64,000 nt of DNA from Chelatococcus composti (GTDB taxonomy: Bacteria; Pseudomonadota; Alphaproteobacteria; Rhizobiales; Beijerinckiaceae). The stretch is taken from positions 212,387-276,386 of the forward strand of contig NZ_JACHEH010000006.1 of assembly GCF_014201415.1 (NCBI RefSeq), written 5' to 3'. Positions 29,992-38,012 of the stretch are shown piece by piece. Under the pieces are notes generated by a model that worked only from the letters and a program-made list of their open reading frames with translations, was not told where the DNA came from and did no database searches. The position numbers and the translations under genes are program-made. How positions within the stretch are numbered: the stretch's first letter is position 1; the number at the start of each line of letters is the position of its first letter.

Positions 29992-30396
29992 ATGCCGACC
30001 AAGCGTTCCATGTCCTTCCTGCGCCTCGCACTCCTCGGCGATGGCGTGGCGAGCGAAGCAACGGGGCTTGCGATGATCGCGGGCGCCGGCCTGCTGGAGG
30101 GCGTTCTCGGCCTGCCGGAATCGCTCCTGCGCTATGCGGGGCTGTTCCTGGTGCCCTATGCGATCGTCGTCGCCTTCGTCGGCACGCGCGAGCGCATTGC
30201 CCGCGGCGCGGTGCTCGCAATCGTCGCCGTCAACCTCCTGTGGGTCGTCGAGAGCCTTGCCCTCCTCGTCGGCGGCTGGGTGGCGCCGACCGCGCTCGGC
30301 ACCGCCTTCGTGCTGTTCCAGGCGGCCGTGGTGGGGGGTTTTGCGGCGGCGCAGTGGCTCGGCCTGCGCCGCGACGCGGCCCTTTCGCCGGCCTGA
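29992..30396 (+). CDS. Small four-helix membrane protein, uncharacterised
   Basis: 134 residues, four hydrophobic segments (e.g. ATGLAMIAGAGLLEGVLGL and AVLAIVAVNLLWVVESLALL). GGAGAG lies just before the ATG at 29992. I do not recognise a catalytic motif. It is divergent from an MmyB-type XRE regulator and 19 bp upstream of a DUF1330 gene, a small cluster likely under that regulator. Confidence 0.72.
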   Translation: MPTKRSMSFLRLALLGDGVASEATGLAMIAGAGLLEGVLGLPESLLRYAGLFLVPYAIVVAFVGTRERIARGAVLAIVAVNLLWVVESLALLVGGWVAPTALGTAFVLFQAAVVGGFAAAQWLGLRRDAALSPA

Positions 30397-30415
30397 ACCA
30401 TTCCGGGAGACCGAC

Positions 30416-30736
30416 ATGACCACTTTTGCCGTCGCCCACCTGCACGCCGTCAGGATGGGCCCTGCCATCGCGGAGTATCTCGAGCGGATCGACGCGACGC
30501 TCGCGCCCTTCGGCGGCCGCTTCGTCCTGCACGGCGAGCCCATCGAGCCGCTCGAGGGATCGTTCGAGGGCGACCTCGTCATCATCGCCTTTCCCGACAG
30601 GGCGAGCGCCCGCGCCTGGTACCGGTCCCCGGCCTACCAGGCCATCCTGCCACTGCGCCGGGAGAATGCGGAGGGTGCGGTTTTCTTCGTCGATACGGTC
30701 GGCAGCGACCATCGCGCCACCGACATCCTCAGGTGA
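30416..30736 (+). CDS. DUF1330 family protein (dimeric alpha/beta barrel)
   Basis: 106 residues with the DUF1330 pattern: YLERIDATLAPFGGRFVLHG, then DLVIIAFPDRASARAWYRSP and YQAILPLRRENAEG. Members form ferredoxin-like dimers; function is unknown in general. Probably co-transcribed with the membrane protein 19 bp upstream. The 3' end overlaps the convergent ArsR-type gene by 8 bp. Confidence 0.85.
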   Translation: MTTFAVAHLHAVRMGPAIAEYLERIDATLAPFGGRFVLHGEPIEPLEGSFEGDLVIIAFPDRASARAWYRSPAYQAILPLRRENAEGAVFFVDTVGSDHRATDILR

Positions 30737-31430
30737 GGACGATGCCGAAATGCCGGCGCAGCGCCTCCTCGCCCCTGCGCGTGACGGCGACTGCGCGGCT
30801 GCCCTCGATGCGCCGGATCCAGCCTTGGGCGAGGCAATGGCTGCACAGGGCCGCACCGACGGCGCCGCCCAGATGCGGGCGGCGCTCGCTCCAGTCGAGA
30901 CAGGGCCGGCACAGCATGCGGGCGCGCCGCCCGGCCGCCGGAGACGGCAGGTCGATGCCGAGGCTGGCGAGGAGATCGACGCCGCTCGCCGTCAGGCTGG
31001 CGGCCTCCGGCTCGATCTCGGCATGCCCGGCCGCGACGAGCGCATCGGCCAGGGCGACCCCGAGCCGGCCGGCGAGGTGATCGTAGCAGGTGCGGGCGCG
31101 GCGCAGCGCCTCGTCGCGCGGCCCGACCACCAGCCGTCGCACCGGCGCGGGGCGCGTCGCGGCGATCTGCATAATGCCCTCCACCATCTGCGCCACGGCC
31201 GGCGAGGCGAGCCGGTGATAGCGATGGCGGCCCTGTTTCTCGACGGCGACGAGACCGGCCCCGGCCATACGGGCGAGGTGGCCGCTCGCCGTCTGCGGCG
31301 TCACGCCGGCGGCCCGGGCCAGTTCACCGGCCGTCAGCGCCCGCCCCTCCATCAGGGCCTGCAGCATGGCCGCCCGTGCGGGCTCCCCGGCGAGGGCGGC
31401 AATTTCGGCGAAGGCCGCTGTCGACACCAT
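30729..31430 (-). CDS. ArsR-family transcriptional regulator with C-terminal cysteine-rich domain
   Basis: 233 residues from the ATG at 31430 (GGAG upstream). The N-terminal winged helix (residues 1-75) contains LTAGELARAAGVTPQTASGH and QGRHRYHRLAS. The C-terminal half has CRPCLDWSERRPHLGGAVG and a later CSHC, a layout seen in a widespread proteobacterial ArsR subgroup whose effector is unknown. The classical arsenic ELCVCDL site is absent. It is divergent from a NIPSNAP-type gene, the likely target. Confidence 0.83.
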   Translation of the reverse strand: MVSTAAFAEIAALAGEPARAAMLQALMEGRALTAGELARAAGVTPQTASGHLARMAGAGLVAVEKQGRHRYHRLASPAVAQMVEGIMQIAATRPAPVRRLVVGPRDEALRRARTCYDHLAGRLGVALADALVAAGHAEIEPEAASLTASGVDLLASLGIDLPSPAAGRRARMLCRPCLDWSERRPHLGGAVGAALCSHCLAQGWIRRIEGSRAVAVTRRGEEALRRHFGIVLT

Positions 31431-31577
31431 CTGCGGTCTCCCTGCGAGGCACCCAGTCTGGCACATGCCTTTGCCTTATGTTTCGGAGAAGACCGTAACA
31501 CCGGCGCCCGCATGAGCCCATGGTACCGCTCCGGTCTCCACCGACAGGACTGAAGCCGAATGGCCAGGAGCGACCCC

Positions 31578-31892
31578 ATGACCGTCACCGTCTCCATCCG
31601 CTACTGGATAGACCCCTACAGGCGCGACGCCTTCGAGGCCTATGCGCGCAACTGGCTCGACATCATCCCCGCCTGCGGGGGCGACCTCGTCGGCTATTTC
31701 CTGCCGCACGAGGGCGTGAACAACATCGCCTGGGGCCTCATCTCCTTCGACAGCCTCGCCGCCTACGAGGCCTACCGGGCCCGGCTCCGGGCCGACCCGG
31801 CCGGGGCGGCGAACTTCCGCATGGCGGAGGAAGGCCGGTTCATCCACGCGGAGGAACGCACGTTCCTGAAGCCCGTCCGGCGGCAGCCGTGA
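31578..31892 (+). CDS. NIPSNAP-family protein
   Basis: 104 residues. [20 protein letters not shown] at the N-terminus and a C-terminal EERTFLKPV fit the NIPSNAP/dimeric alpha-beta barrel group. AGGAG seven bases before the ATG at 31578 favours this start over an earlier one at 31560. It is divergent from the ArsR regulator; role unknown. Confidence 0.82.
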   Translation: MTVTVSIRYWIDPYRRDAFEAYARNWLDIIPACGGDLVGYFLPHEGVNNIAWGLISFDSLAAYEAYRARLRADPAGAANFRMAEEGRFIHAEERTFLKPVRRQP

Positions 31893-31908
31893 GCGGTGCC
31901 GCGCACAC

Positions 31909-31940
31909 TTGCCAGTCAATGTGGAATCTGTAACATGTTA
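31909..31940 (+). promoter_or_regulatory. Candidate promoter and palindromic operator for the DapA-like gene
   Basis: TTGCCA (31909-31914), a 16-bp spacer and TAACAT (31931-31936). The -10 box is part of a perfect 10-bp palindrome TAACATGTTA (31931-31940), so a repressor could bind over it. No matching regulator gene is adjacent. Confidence 0.48.
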
Positions 31941-31989
31941 GTCTATCCATCACGCGGCCCTCCTCCGCTCTCGTCAGGGGATTCTCGTC

Positions 31990-32883
31990 TTGTCCGCCAC
32001 GCGCGACCGTTTCGGCCTGTCGGCCGCCATGACCCTTCCCGTCCAGACGGACGGCGCCATCGACCTGCCGCGCCTCGTGGCCCATGCCGGATGGTGCCTT
32101 GCCAACGGCTGCGACAGCGTCACGGCGTTCGGCACCACCGGCGAGGGACCTTCCATCGGGCTCGCCGACCGGTACAGGATCACCGGCGCGCTCCTCGGCG
32201 CCGGCATTCCGGGAAGGAAGATCGTCGGCGGTCTCGCAGCAACGTCGCTGGACGAAGCGCTCGCGCAGGCGCGGCTGACGCTCGACGCCGGCTGCAGGGC
32301 CCTGCTGCTGCCGCCGCCCTATTACTTCAAGGGCGTGAGTGACGACGGGCTCTTTGCCTGGTTCGCCGCCTTCTTCGAGAAGCTGGGCGGCGCGGCGCGC
32401 GACGTGATCCTCTACAATATCCCGTCCGTCACGGAGGTGCCGCTGTCGGTCGCGCTGATCGGCCGGCTGAAGGCCGCCTTCCCCGGCATCGTCGCGGGTG
32501 TCAAGGATTCCTCCGGCGACTGGGCCTATACCGAGGCGCTCCTCGCCGCCCATGGCGATCTCGTCATCCTGATCGGCGACGAGCGCTACCTCGCGCAGGG
32601 CGTGGCGCTCGGCGGCCAGGGCTCGATCTCGGGCCTCGCCAACGTCTGCCCGGACAGGCTCGCCCGGCTGATCGACCGCGCCGAGCCGGACGAAGGCATC
32701 AGCCGGCTCGTGGAGCTGGTGCTGAAATATCCCGTCACACCGGCGGTGAAGGCGCTCGTCGCCCACCGCACCGGCGACCCCGCCTGGCTCAACGTGCGCC
32801 CGCCGCTCGTGCCGATATCGGTGAGCGATGCGGCCGCCATCGGCGCCGGCTACGACGCCATTTTCAATCGCAGGGCGGCCTGA
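31990..32883 (+). CDS. DapA-family aldolase (dihydrodipicolinate synthase/N-acetylneuraminate lyase superfamily)
   Basis: 297 residues, TIM barrel. Schiff-base lysine is in VAGVKDSSGDW, the catalytic tyrosine in ILYNIPS, and the substrate-binding GTTGEG near residue 50. Substrate class cannot be fixed; it need not be DapA itself, since many alphaproteobacterial members act on sugar acids or hydroxyproline derivatives. The start is taken as TTG at 31990 (AGGGG upstream; RDRFGLSAA is family-like); the next Met is at 32029. The end overlaps the convergent ABC ATPase by 20 bp. Confidence 0.85.
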   Translation: MSATRDRFGLSAAMTLPVQTDGAIDLPRLVAHAGWCLANGCDSVTAFGTTGEGPSIGLADRYRITGALLGAGIPGRKIVGGLAATSLDEALAQARLTLDAGCRALLLPPPYYFKGVSDDGLFAWFAAFFEKLGGAARDVILYNIPSVTEVPLSVALIGRLKAAFPGIVAGVKDSSGDWAYTEALLAAHGDLVILIGDERYLAQGVALGGQGSISGLANVCPDRLARLIDRAEPDEGISRLVELVLKYPVTPAVKALVAHRTGDPAWLNVRPPLVPISVSDAAAIGAGYDAIFNRRAA

Positions 32884-33559
32884 CGCCGCCGGGGCCGTTG
32901 AGCGCCACCACCGGGCCACCTGCCGCCTCGGCATCCTCCGCGTCATGCGTGACGAGCAGCGTCGGCAACCCGCGCTCGCGGGCATGGGCAAAGACGAAGG
33001 CGCGCACCTCCGCGCGCAGCGGAGCGTCGAGCTTGCCGAACGGCTCGTCGAGCAACAGCGCCCGCGGCTCGGCGAGCAGGGTGCGCAGAAGGCTGACACG
33101 CGCCTTCTGCCCGCCTGACAGCGTGGCGGGATCGCGGTCCTCGAAGCCGGCAAGCCCGGCCTGCGCCAGCACCTCGGAGACCCGCGCGCGACGCTGCGCC
33201 CGGCTGCGCCAGCGTGTGCGCGGCAGGCCGAACAGCAGGTTGCCGGCGACGCTGAGGTGCGGAAACAGCACCGGATCCTGGAACAGGATGCCGACGTGCC
33301 GCGCCTCGGCCGGCAGCGTATCGAGCCGCTCCTTCCCGATCATCACGCGCCCCTCGGCCGCGAAGGTGCGCCTGTCGAGAAAGCCGGCGACATAGGCGAG
33401 CAGGGTGGACTTGCCGATGCCGCTCGGCCCCATCACCGTCGCCACGGTGCCGGGGGCGACGGTGAGGCTGAGCCTGTCGATGAGCCGCGCGCCCACGCGC
33501 GAGGTGATCGAAACCTCCTCGAGCACAAGCGCGCCGCGCAAGGCCGTTCCCTCGCTCAT
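32864..33559 (-). CDS. ABC transporter ATPase (YnjD-like)
   Basis: 231 residues. Walker A GPSGIGKST, signature LSGGQKARV, Walker [12 protein letters not shown], switch histidine in LVTHDAEDAEA. With the fused two-domain permease and binding protein upstream, the set matches the ynjB-ynjC-ynjD arrangement. Its ATG overlaps the permease stop by 4 bp. The transported substrate is unknown; related systems carry thiamine or iron-like ligands. Confidence 0.88.
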   Translation of the reverse strand: MSEGTALRGALVLEEVSITSRVGARLIDRLSLTVAPGTVATVMGPSGIGKSTLLAYVAGFLDRRTFAAEGRVMIGKERLDTLPAEARHVGILFQDPVLFPHLSVAGNLLFGLPRTRWRSRAQRRARVSEVLAQAGLAGFEDRDPATLSGGQKARVSLLRTLLAEPRALLLDEPFGKLDAPLRAEVRAFVFAHARERGLPTLLVTHDAEDAEAAGGPVVALNGPGGVRPPCD

Positions 33560-35235
33560 GCCATGCCCCTGAAGCGGCGGAAGGCGAGGAAGGGCAGCGC
33601 CAGCGCGAGGCCGTAGGCCGCAAGCGGCAGCGCCGCCTGCAGCACGGCGACGAGACCGAGGATGCGCCGATCGCCGCCGGAGGAGAGCGTGACGGCCTCC
33701 GTCGTCAGCGTCGCCACCCGCCCGGCCCCGGCGAACAGCGTCGGCAGGTACTGCGCGATCGAGACGGCAAAGCCGACGGCTGCGGCGATGAGGATGGGCC
33801 GGGCGAGCAGCGGCAGCTTCACCGTGAGGAAGACCTGCCACCGGCCGGCGCCCATCGCTGCCGCCGTCATGGCATAGCGCGGGTCGAGCGCACGGTAGGC
33901 ATCGGCAAGGGACAGGAAGACGAAGGGCAGCACGAAGACGAGGTGGGCCCAGACGACAGCAAGCAGCGTGCCGTCGAGCCCGGCCCGGACCAGCAGCACC
34001 TGCACCCCGAAGAGGAAGGCGATCTGCGGCACGATGAGCGGCAGATAGACCAGCCATTGCACCGCAGCCCCGGGATGCAGCCCGTGGCGCTGCTCGTTCT
34101 CGAGGCAGGCCAGCGTCAGCACGAGGGCGACGGCAACGGCCGCAAGACCAATGCCGGCGCTCGTCGAGGCGAGCGCGGCGGCATCGCCGGCCTCGCCCCG
34201 CCAAAGCCACAGCTGCCAGCTGTCCGGCAGGGCGGCGGGAAAGCGCCACGACCCGGCGAGCGACCACACCAGCATCGCGAGCAGCGACAGCAGGCCGAGA
34301 AGGATGAGGAGAGCGGCGACGGCTCCGGCAACGCCGGCAGCCCCGCCGGCTGCGCGCGAGCGCGATCCGCGGGCGAGCCAGCGGCGTCCGAGGGCGGCAA
34401 CGGGCCTTTCGAGGGCGAGCCAGAGCAGGATGGCAAGCGCCACGAGCACGAGCTGCAGCGTCGCGGCCGCTGCGGCCGTATGGAAGTAGGCAAGGTCGTA
34501 GCCCAGGAACCACCGCGTGGCGAGGACCGCAAGCGGCGGCGGGTTGGTGGAGCCGACGATGATGGCAACGTCAACGACCGACATGGAGAAGGCGAGGACG
34601 GCGAAGACCGGCAGGCGCACCTGCCTGTAGAGCTGCGGGAAGACCACCGACACCCAGGCCGTTGCCGCATCGCGGCCGAGCGCCCGCGCCGCCGCCATGA
34701 GCCGCTCGACCGGCACCGTGGCGGAGGCGGCGAAGACCATCAAGGTGAGATAGGGCACTTCCTTGATGAGAAGCGCGGCGACGAGGCTGATGCCGAGCGG
34801 GTCGCCCACTGTCACCAGCCCTGCCGGCGGCACCGCCCAGCCCGTCGCCCAGGGGGAGACGAGGCGCACCAGCCAGCCGCTCGGCATGACGAGGAAGGCG
34901 AAGCCCAGGGCGAGCCCGCTCGGCGGGCTGGCGAGCAGCGGAACCATGAGGCGCTGCAGCCGCGCCATGCCGGGCCGGTGCGCCACAGCGGCGCAGAGGC
35001 CCGCGGCGAGCGCGAGGGCAAGAAGCGTCGTCGCGAGCCCGGTGCCGACGGTGAGCGTCAGCGCGGTGGAAAGGCCGGGCGCGGCCAAGAGCCCGCGCCA
35101 GGGATCGAGCGAGAAGGTCGTGCCGCCGAGCGCCGGGAGGAAGCCGAAGGCCGGCAGCACCGTGAAGGCGAGCCCCAGGACAACCGGCCCGGCGAGGACG
35201 GCGAGCGTGGCGGCCGGGGCAAGGCGCAGCAGCAT
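33556..35235 (-). CDS. Fused ABC permease (YnjC/ThiP-like)
   Basis: 559 residues containing two permease domains in one chain, about twelve transmembrane segments. EAA-type loops are recognisable in MAAARALGRDAATAWVSVVF (first half) and in MTAAAMGAGRWQVFLTVKLP (second half). Fusion of two permease halves is characteristic of the YnjC/ThiP/FbpB group. It is 7 bp downstream of the binding protein gene and coupled to the ATPase. Confidence 0.88.
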   Translation of the reverse strand: MLLRLAPAATLAVLAGPVVLGLAFTVLPAFGFLPALGGTTFSLDPWRGLLAAPGLSTALTLTVGTGLATTLLALALAAGLCAAVAHRPGMARLQRLMVPLLASPPSGLALGFAFLVMPSGWLVRLVSPWATGWAVPPAGLVTVGDPLGISLVAALLIKEVPYLTLMVFAASATVPVERLMAAARALGRDAATAWVSVVFPQLYRQVRLPVFAVLAFSMSVVDVAIIVGSTNPPPLAVLATRWFLGYDLAYFHTAAAAATLQLVLVALAILLWLALERPVAALGRRWLARGSRSRAAGGAAGVAGAVAALLILLGLLSLLAMLVWSLAGSWRFPAALPDSWQLWLWRGEAGDAAALASTSAGIGLAAVAVALVLTLACLENEQRHGLHPGAAVQWLVYLPLIVPQIAFLFGVQVLLVRAGLDGTLLAVVWAHLVFVLPFVFLSLADAYRALDPRYAMTAAAMGAGRWQVFLTVKLPLLARPILIAAAVGFAVSIAQYLPTLFAGAGRVATLTTEAVTLSSGGDRRILGLVAVLQAALPLAAYGLALALPFLAFRRFRGMA

Positions 35236-35242
35236 CGCCAGC

Positions 35243-36466
35243 TCAGCGCGTATAGCGCCGCTCCCACTCCGCGACGAGCCGCGTCATCCAGCTCGGATGC
35301 GGCTCGGGCAGCGGCGTGCCCAGCGCGGCATTGTCCGGCAGACCGACCGCATCGGCCGGCGGCGTGAAGCGGGCGCGCTCGGCCTCCGAAAGGCTGGCGA
35401 GGTCGAGCACCGTGAAGGCGCCGATCGTCGCAGGATCCTGCGCGCGCGCCTGCACCTCCGGCGACATCAGCAGGTTCGCCAGCACCATGGCGGCTTCCTT
35501 GTGCGCCGCGTTGAAGGGAATGGCGACGAAGCTCGTGTTGCCGATCGTGCCGCCGTCGAGCACATGGACGCGCGCAGTCTGCGGCAGCGTGCCCTTGCGG
35601 ATGCCGACGGCAGCGTCGGCCGGGTTGAAGGAGATGGCGAGGGCGATCTCGCCGTCCGCGAGCATGGAGAGCTGCGCCGTGCCGGTGGCTGGAAAGTCCT
35701 CGCCGCCGCGCCACAGGTGCGGCCGCAGCGCATCGTACCAGGCCCAGAGCGGCGCCGTAGCCGTCGCGAAGGTTTCCTCGCTCGCCGGCTGCTGCAGCAC
35801 GGCGGGGTCCGGCGCAAGCTCGACGAGCGCCTGCTTGAGGAAGGTGGCCCCCAGGAAGTCCCGCGGATGGGGATGCGTCAGCCGCCCCGCATGGGCCCTC
35901 GCCCAGTCGAGGAAGGCGGGGATCGTCCTCGGCAGGCTGGCGGGAGGCGTGCGCGCCGAATCATAGAGAAAGACGACCTGCGCCATTCGCCAGGGCGCGG
36001 CGTAGCCCTCCACCGGGATGGTGAAGTCGGTGAGGTTGGAGGGCTTGGTCCTGTCGACATGGCGCCAGTTGGGCAGCTTCTCGACGAAGGGACCGAAGAG
36101 CAGGCCCTTCTCCTTCAAGGACAGGAGGTTGGGGCCGTTGATCCAGACGAGGTCGACACTGCCCCCCGTCTCACGGCCGGCCGCCTTCTCCGCCACGACG
36201 CGGGTCACCGCCTCGGCGGTATCGGCGAGCTTCACGTGCCGCACGTCGATGCCGTAGCGCTCGCGGGCAAGCTCGCCGACCCAGGCGATGAAGGCGTTGG
36301 TCTGCGGATCGCCCGCCCAGGCGTTGAAGTAGACGCTCTGGCCGCGCGCCGCCGCCAGGATGTCCTGCCACGCCTCCTTCGCCTCGTCGGCCCCGGCAGG
36401 CGGGCCGAGGAAGGCGGCGAGGGCGGAGAGGCCCGCGGCCAAGGCAAGCGCGATAGAGCGATTCAT
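35243..36466 (-). CDS. ABC transporter substrate-binding protein (YnjB-like)
   Basis: 407 residues from the ATG at 36466. The signal peptide is MNRSIALALAAGLSALAAFL followed by GPPAGADE. The mature protein shows QSVYFNAWAGDPQTNAFIAW and DLVWINGPNLLSLKEKGLLF, typical of YnjB-like extracellular solute-binding proteins. First gene of a three-gene importer operon on the minus strand. Confidence 0.87.
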   Translation of the reverse strand: MNRSIALALAAGLSALAAFLGPPAGADEAKEAWQDILAAARGQSVYFNAWAGDPQTNAFIAWVGELARERYGIDVRHVKLADTAEAVTRVVAEKAAGRETGGSVDLVWINGPNLLSLKEKGLLFGPFVEKLPNWRHVDRTKPSNLTDFTIPVEGYAAPWRMAQVVFLYDSARTPPASLPRTIPAFLDWARAHAGRLTHPHPRDFLGATFLKQALVELAPDPAVLQQPASEETFATATAPLWAWYDALRPHLWRGGEDFPATGTAQLSMLADGEIALAISFNPADAAVGIRKGTLPQTARVHVLDGGTIGNTSFVAIPFNAAHKEAAMVLANLLMSPEVQARAQDPATIGAFTVLDLASLSEAERARFTPPADAVGLPDNAALGTPLPEPHPSWMTRLVAEWERRYTR

Positions 36467-36595
36467 GAACGGTACCCCGGCGCAGGCATGCGAGCCCTCC
36501 CGGCCGAGATTGGCCCGCTTTGCCGCCGCCGTCACGCGCCCGCCGGCCGCGCGGCGACGACGCCCGTTCAATTTGCGTTGAGGAGCCCTCCGTTC

Positions 36596-37088
36596 TCAGG
36601 GCCGGCGCAGCTTCTCATAGCGGCGCACGGCGCGCTCGCGCTTCAGCCGCGACAGCCGGGCGGTCCAGAAGATGCCGTCGAGCTGGTCGATCTCGTGCTG
36701 CAGGCACACCGCGAGGAGCCCGCCGGCCTCCTCCACCTTCTCCTCCCCGTCGAGCGTCCAGAACCGTACGCGCACATACGCCGGCCGCTCCACTTCCTCG
36801 CTGATGCCCGGCATGGAGACGCTGCCCTCCGTATGGCGCGCGTTCGTCGGATGCCCATTCGACAAGCGGGTTGACGTAGAAGCGTGGCTCCTCGTCCGGC
36901 AGCTCGATGACGACGAGCCGCAGCGGAACGCCGATGTGCGGCGCGGTGATCCCGATGCCCGGCGCGGCCCGCATCGTGTCGAGGAGGTCGTGCGCCAGGG
37001 CGTGCAGCGCCTGGTCGAAGGCGACGACGGGGGCCGCCACCTCGCGCAGGCGCGGATCCGGAAACATCACGATCGGTCTTGCCGCCAT
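36596..37088 (-). pseudogene. Peptide-deformylase-like gene, frameshifted near 36837, metal ligands changed
   Basis: The first frame (start 37088, MAARPIVMFPDPRLREVAAP) reads through GIGITAPHIG (residues 44-53) to FYVNPLVEWASDERA, then breaks at about 36837. The adjacent frame resumes as RHTEGSVSMPGISEEVERPA and ends with CLQHEIDQLDGIFW and KLRRP at 36596. Adding two bases or removing one in the CG-rich run restores about 164 residues. The three deformylase motifs are altered: motif 1 has H for Q (TAPH), motif 2 is EGSVS instead of EGCLS, and motif 3 is HEIDQ instead of HExxH. So two of the three metal ligands are missing. A deformylase-like group of this kind occurs in alphaproteobacteria; catalysis is doubtful. 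Confidence 0.75.
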
Positions 37089-37212
37089 CGGCCCACGTCC
37101 TCGGCCCGCTTGCTCTCGGGCGGGCTTTGCCACGGGCGGGGCCGAAAGTCATCCCATCCGCGAAACGACGAGCAGGATGCCCGTTTCGGCGGCAGCCGTG
37201 CCCAACTTAAAA

Positions 37213-37226
37213 ACAGGCCGGTCTGT
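37213..37226. promoter_or_regulatory. Candidate TetR-family operator
   Basis: ACAGgCCGGtCTGT is a near-perfect palindrome 60 bp upstream of the TetR-type gene, in an AT-rich stretch. Self-repression of the TetR gene and its operon is the simplest reading. Confidence 0.45.
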
Positions 37227-37285
37227 ACAAACAGGATTGACGGTTTCTTTCCGACGATTCAAACTTGTGGCGAAAAGGAGGCAAC

Positions 37286-37969
37286 ATGACAGAACGCCGG
37301 CAGCGACGGACGCAGCAGGAGCGCAGCGCGGACACGGTGGCACGCCTGCTCGAGGCGACCATTGACCTGCTGCACGACCGCGGCCTCTACCGCATGTCGA
37401 CATCGGACATCGCCGAGCGCGCCGGCGTCTCGCGCGGGGCCCTGACCCACCATTTCAGCTCCAAGGAAGAGATCATCGTCGCCGCCGTGGCGCATATGCT
37501 GCGCCAGAGCACGGCCTCCCTGCACCAGATGGCCGCTGACATCCGCCACTCCGGCGGCTCCACCGACGAGATCGTCGACTTCCTCTGGCGGATCATGAAC
37601 GACCGCCTGTTCTACGTGACGATGGAGTTCCTGCCGGAGGCCCGCCATAATGGCGACTTCCGCGAGAGCATCATTCCCGTCGTCAAGGAGTTCCATGCCG
37701 GGCTCAACGCCGTCTGGGCCGAGCTCGCCGGCCAGGCGGGGGTCGAGGTCGACCATGCGCTCGTCCTCATGAACGCAACCATGTGCCTCATCCGGGGCAT
37801 GATCGCCCAGACACCCGTGAAGGACGACCCGGCCTATTTCCGGGACCTGCTCGCCTTCTGGAAACGCCAGGTCAAGCGCGAGTTCCGCCCCGCGGGGGAA
37901 ACCGCCGCGACCGCCAGCAGCATCGCCGAGACCGTACCGGCGCGCGCGGACGTCGCACGGAAGGGCTGA
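37286..37969 (+). CDS. TetR-family regulator
   Basis: 227 residues from ATG 37286, which follows a very strong AAGGAGG. The N-terminal helix-turn-helix has MSTSDIAERAGVSRGALTHH followed by FSSKEEIIVAAV. The C-terminal domain (BetI/AcrR-like) is divergent. It is 43 bp upstream of an amidohydrolase and heads the amidohydrolase-LIV-type ABC cluster, so it is the probable local repressor. Confidence 0.88.
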   Translation: MTERRQRRTQQERSADTVARLLEATIDLLHDRGLYRMSTSDIAERAGVSRGALTHHFSSKEEIIVAAVAHMLRQSTASLHQMAADIRHSGGSTDEIVDFLWRIMNDRLFYVTMEFLPEARHNGDFRESIIPVVKEFHAGLNAVWAELAGQAGVEVDHALVLMNATMCLIRGMIAQTPVKDDPAYFRDLLAFWKRQVKREFRPAGETAATASSIAETVPARADVARKG

Positions 37970-38012
37970 CAACGAGACACGGCGGCACCGCCGCACAAAC
38001 CCAGGGAACACG

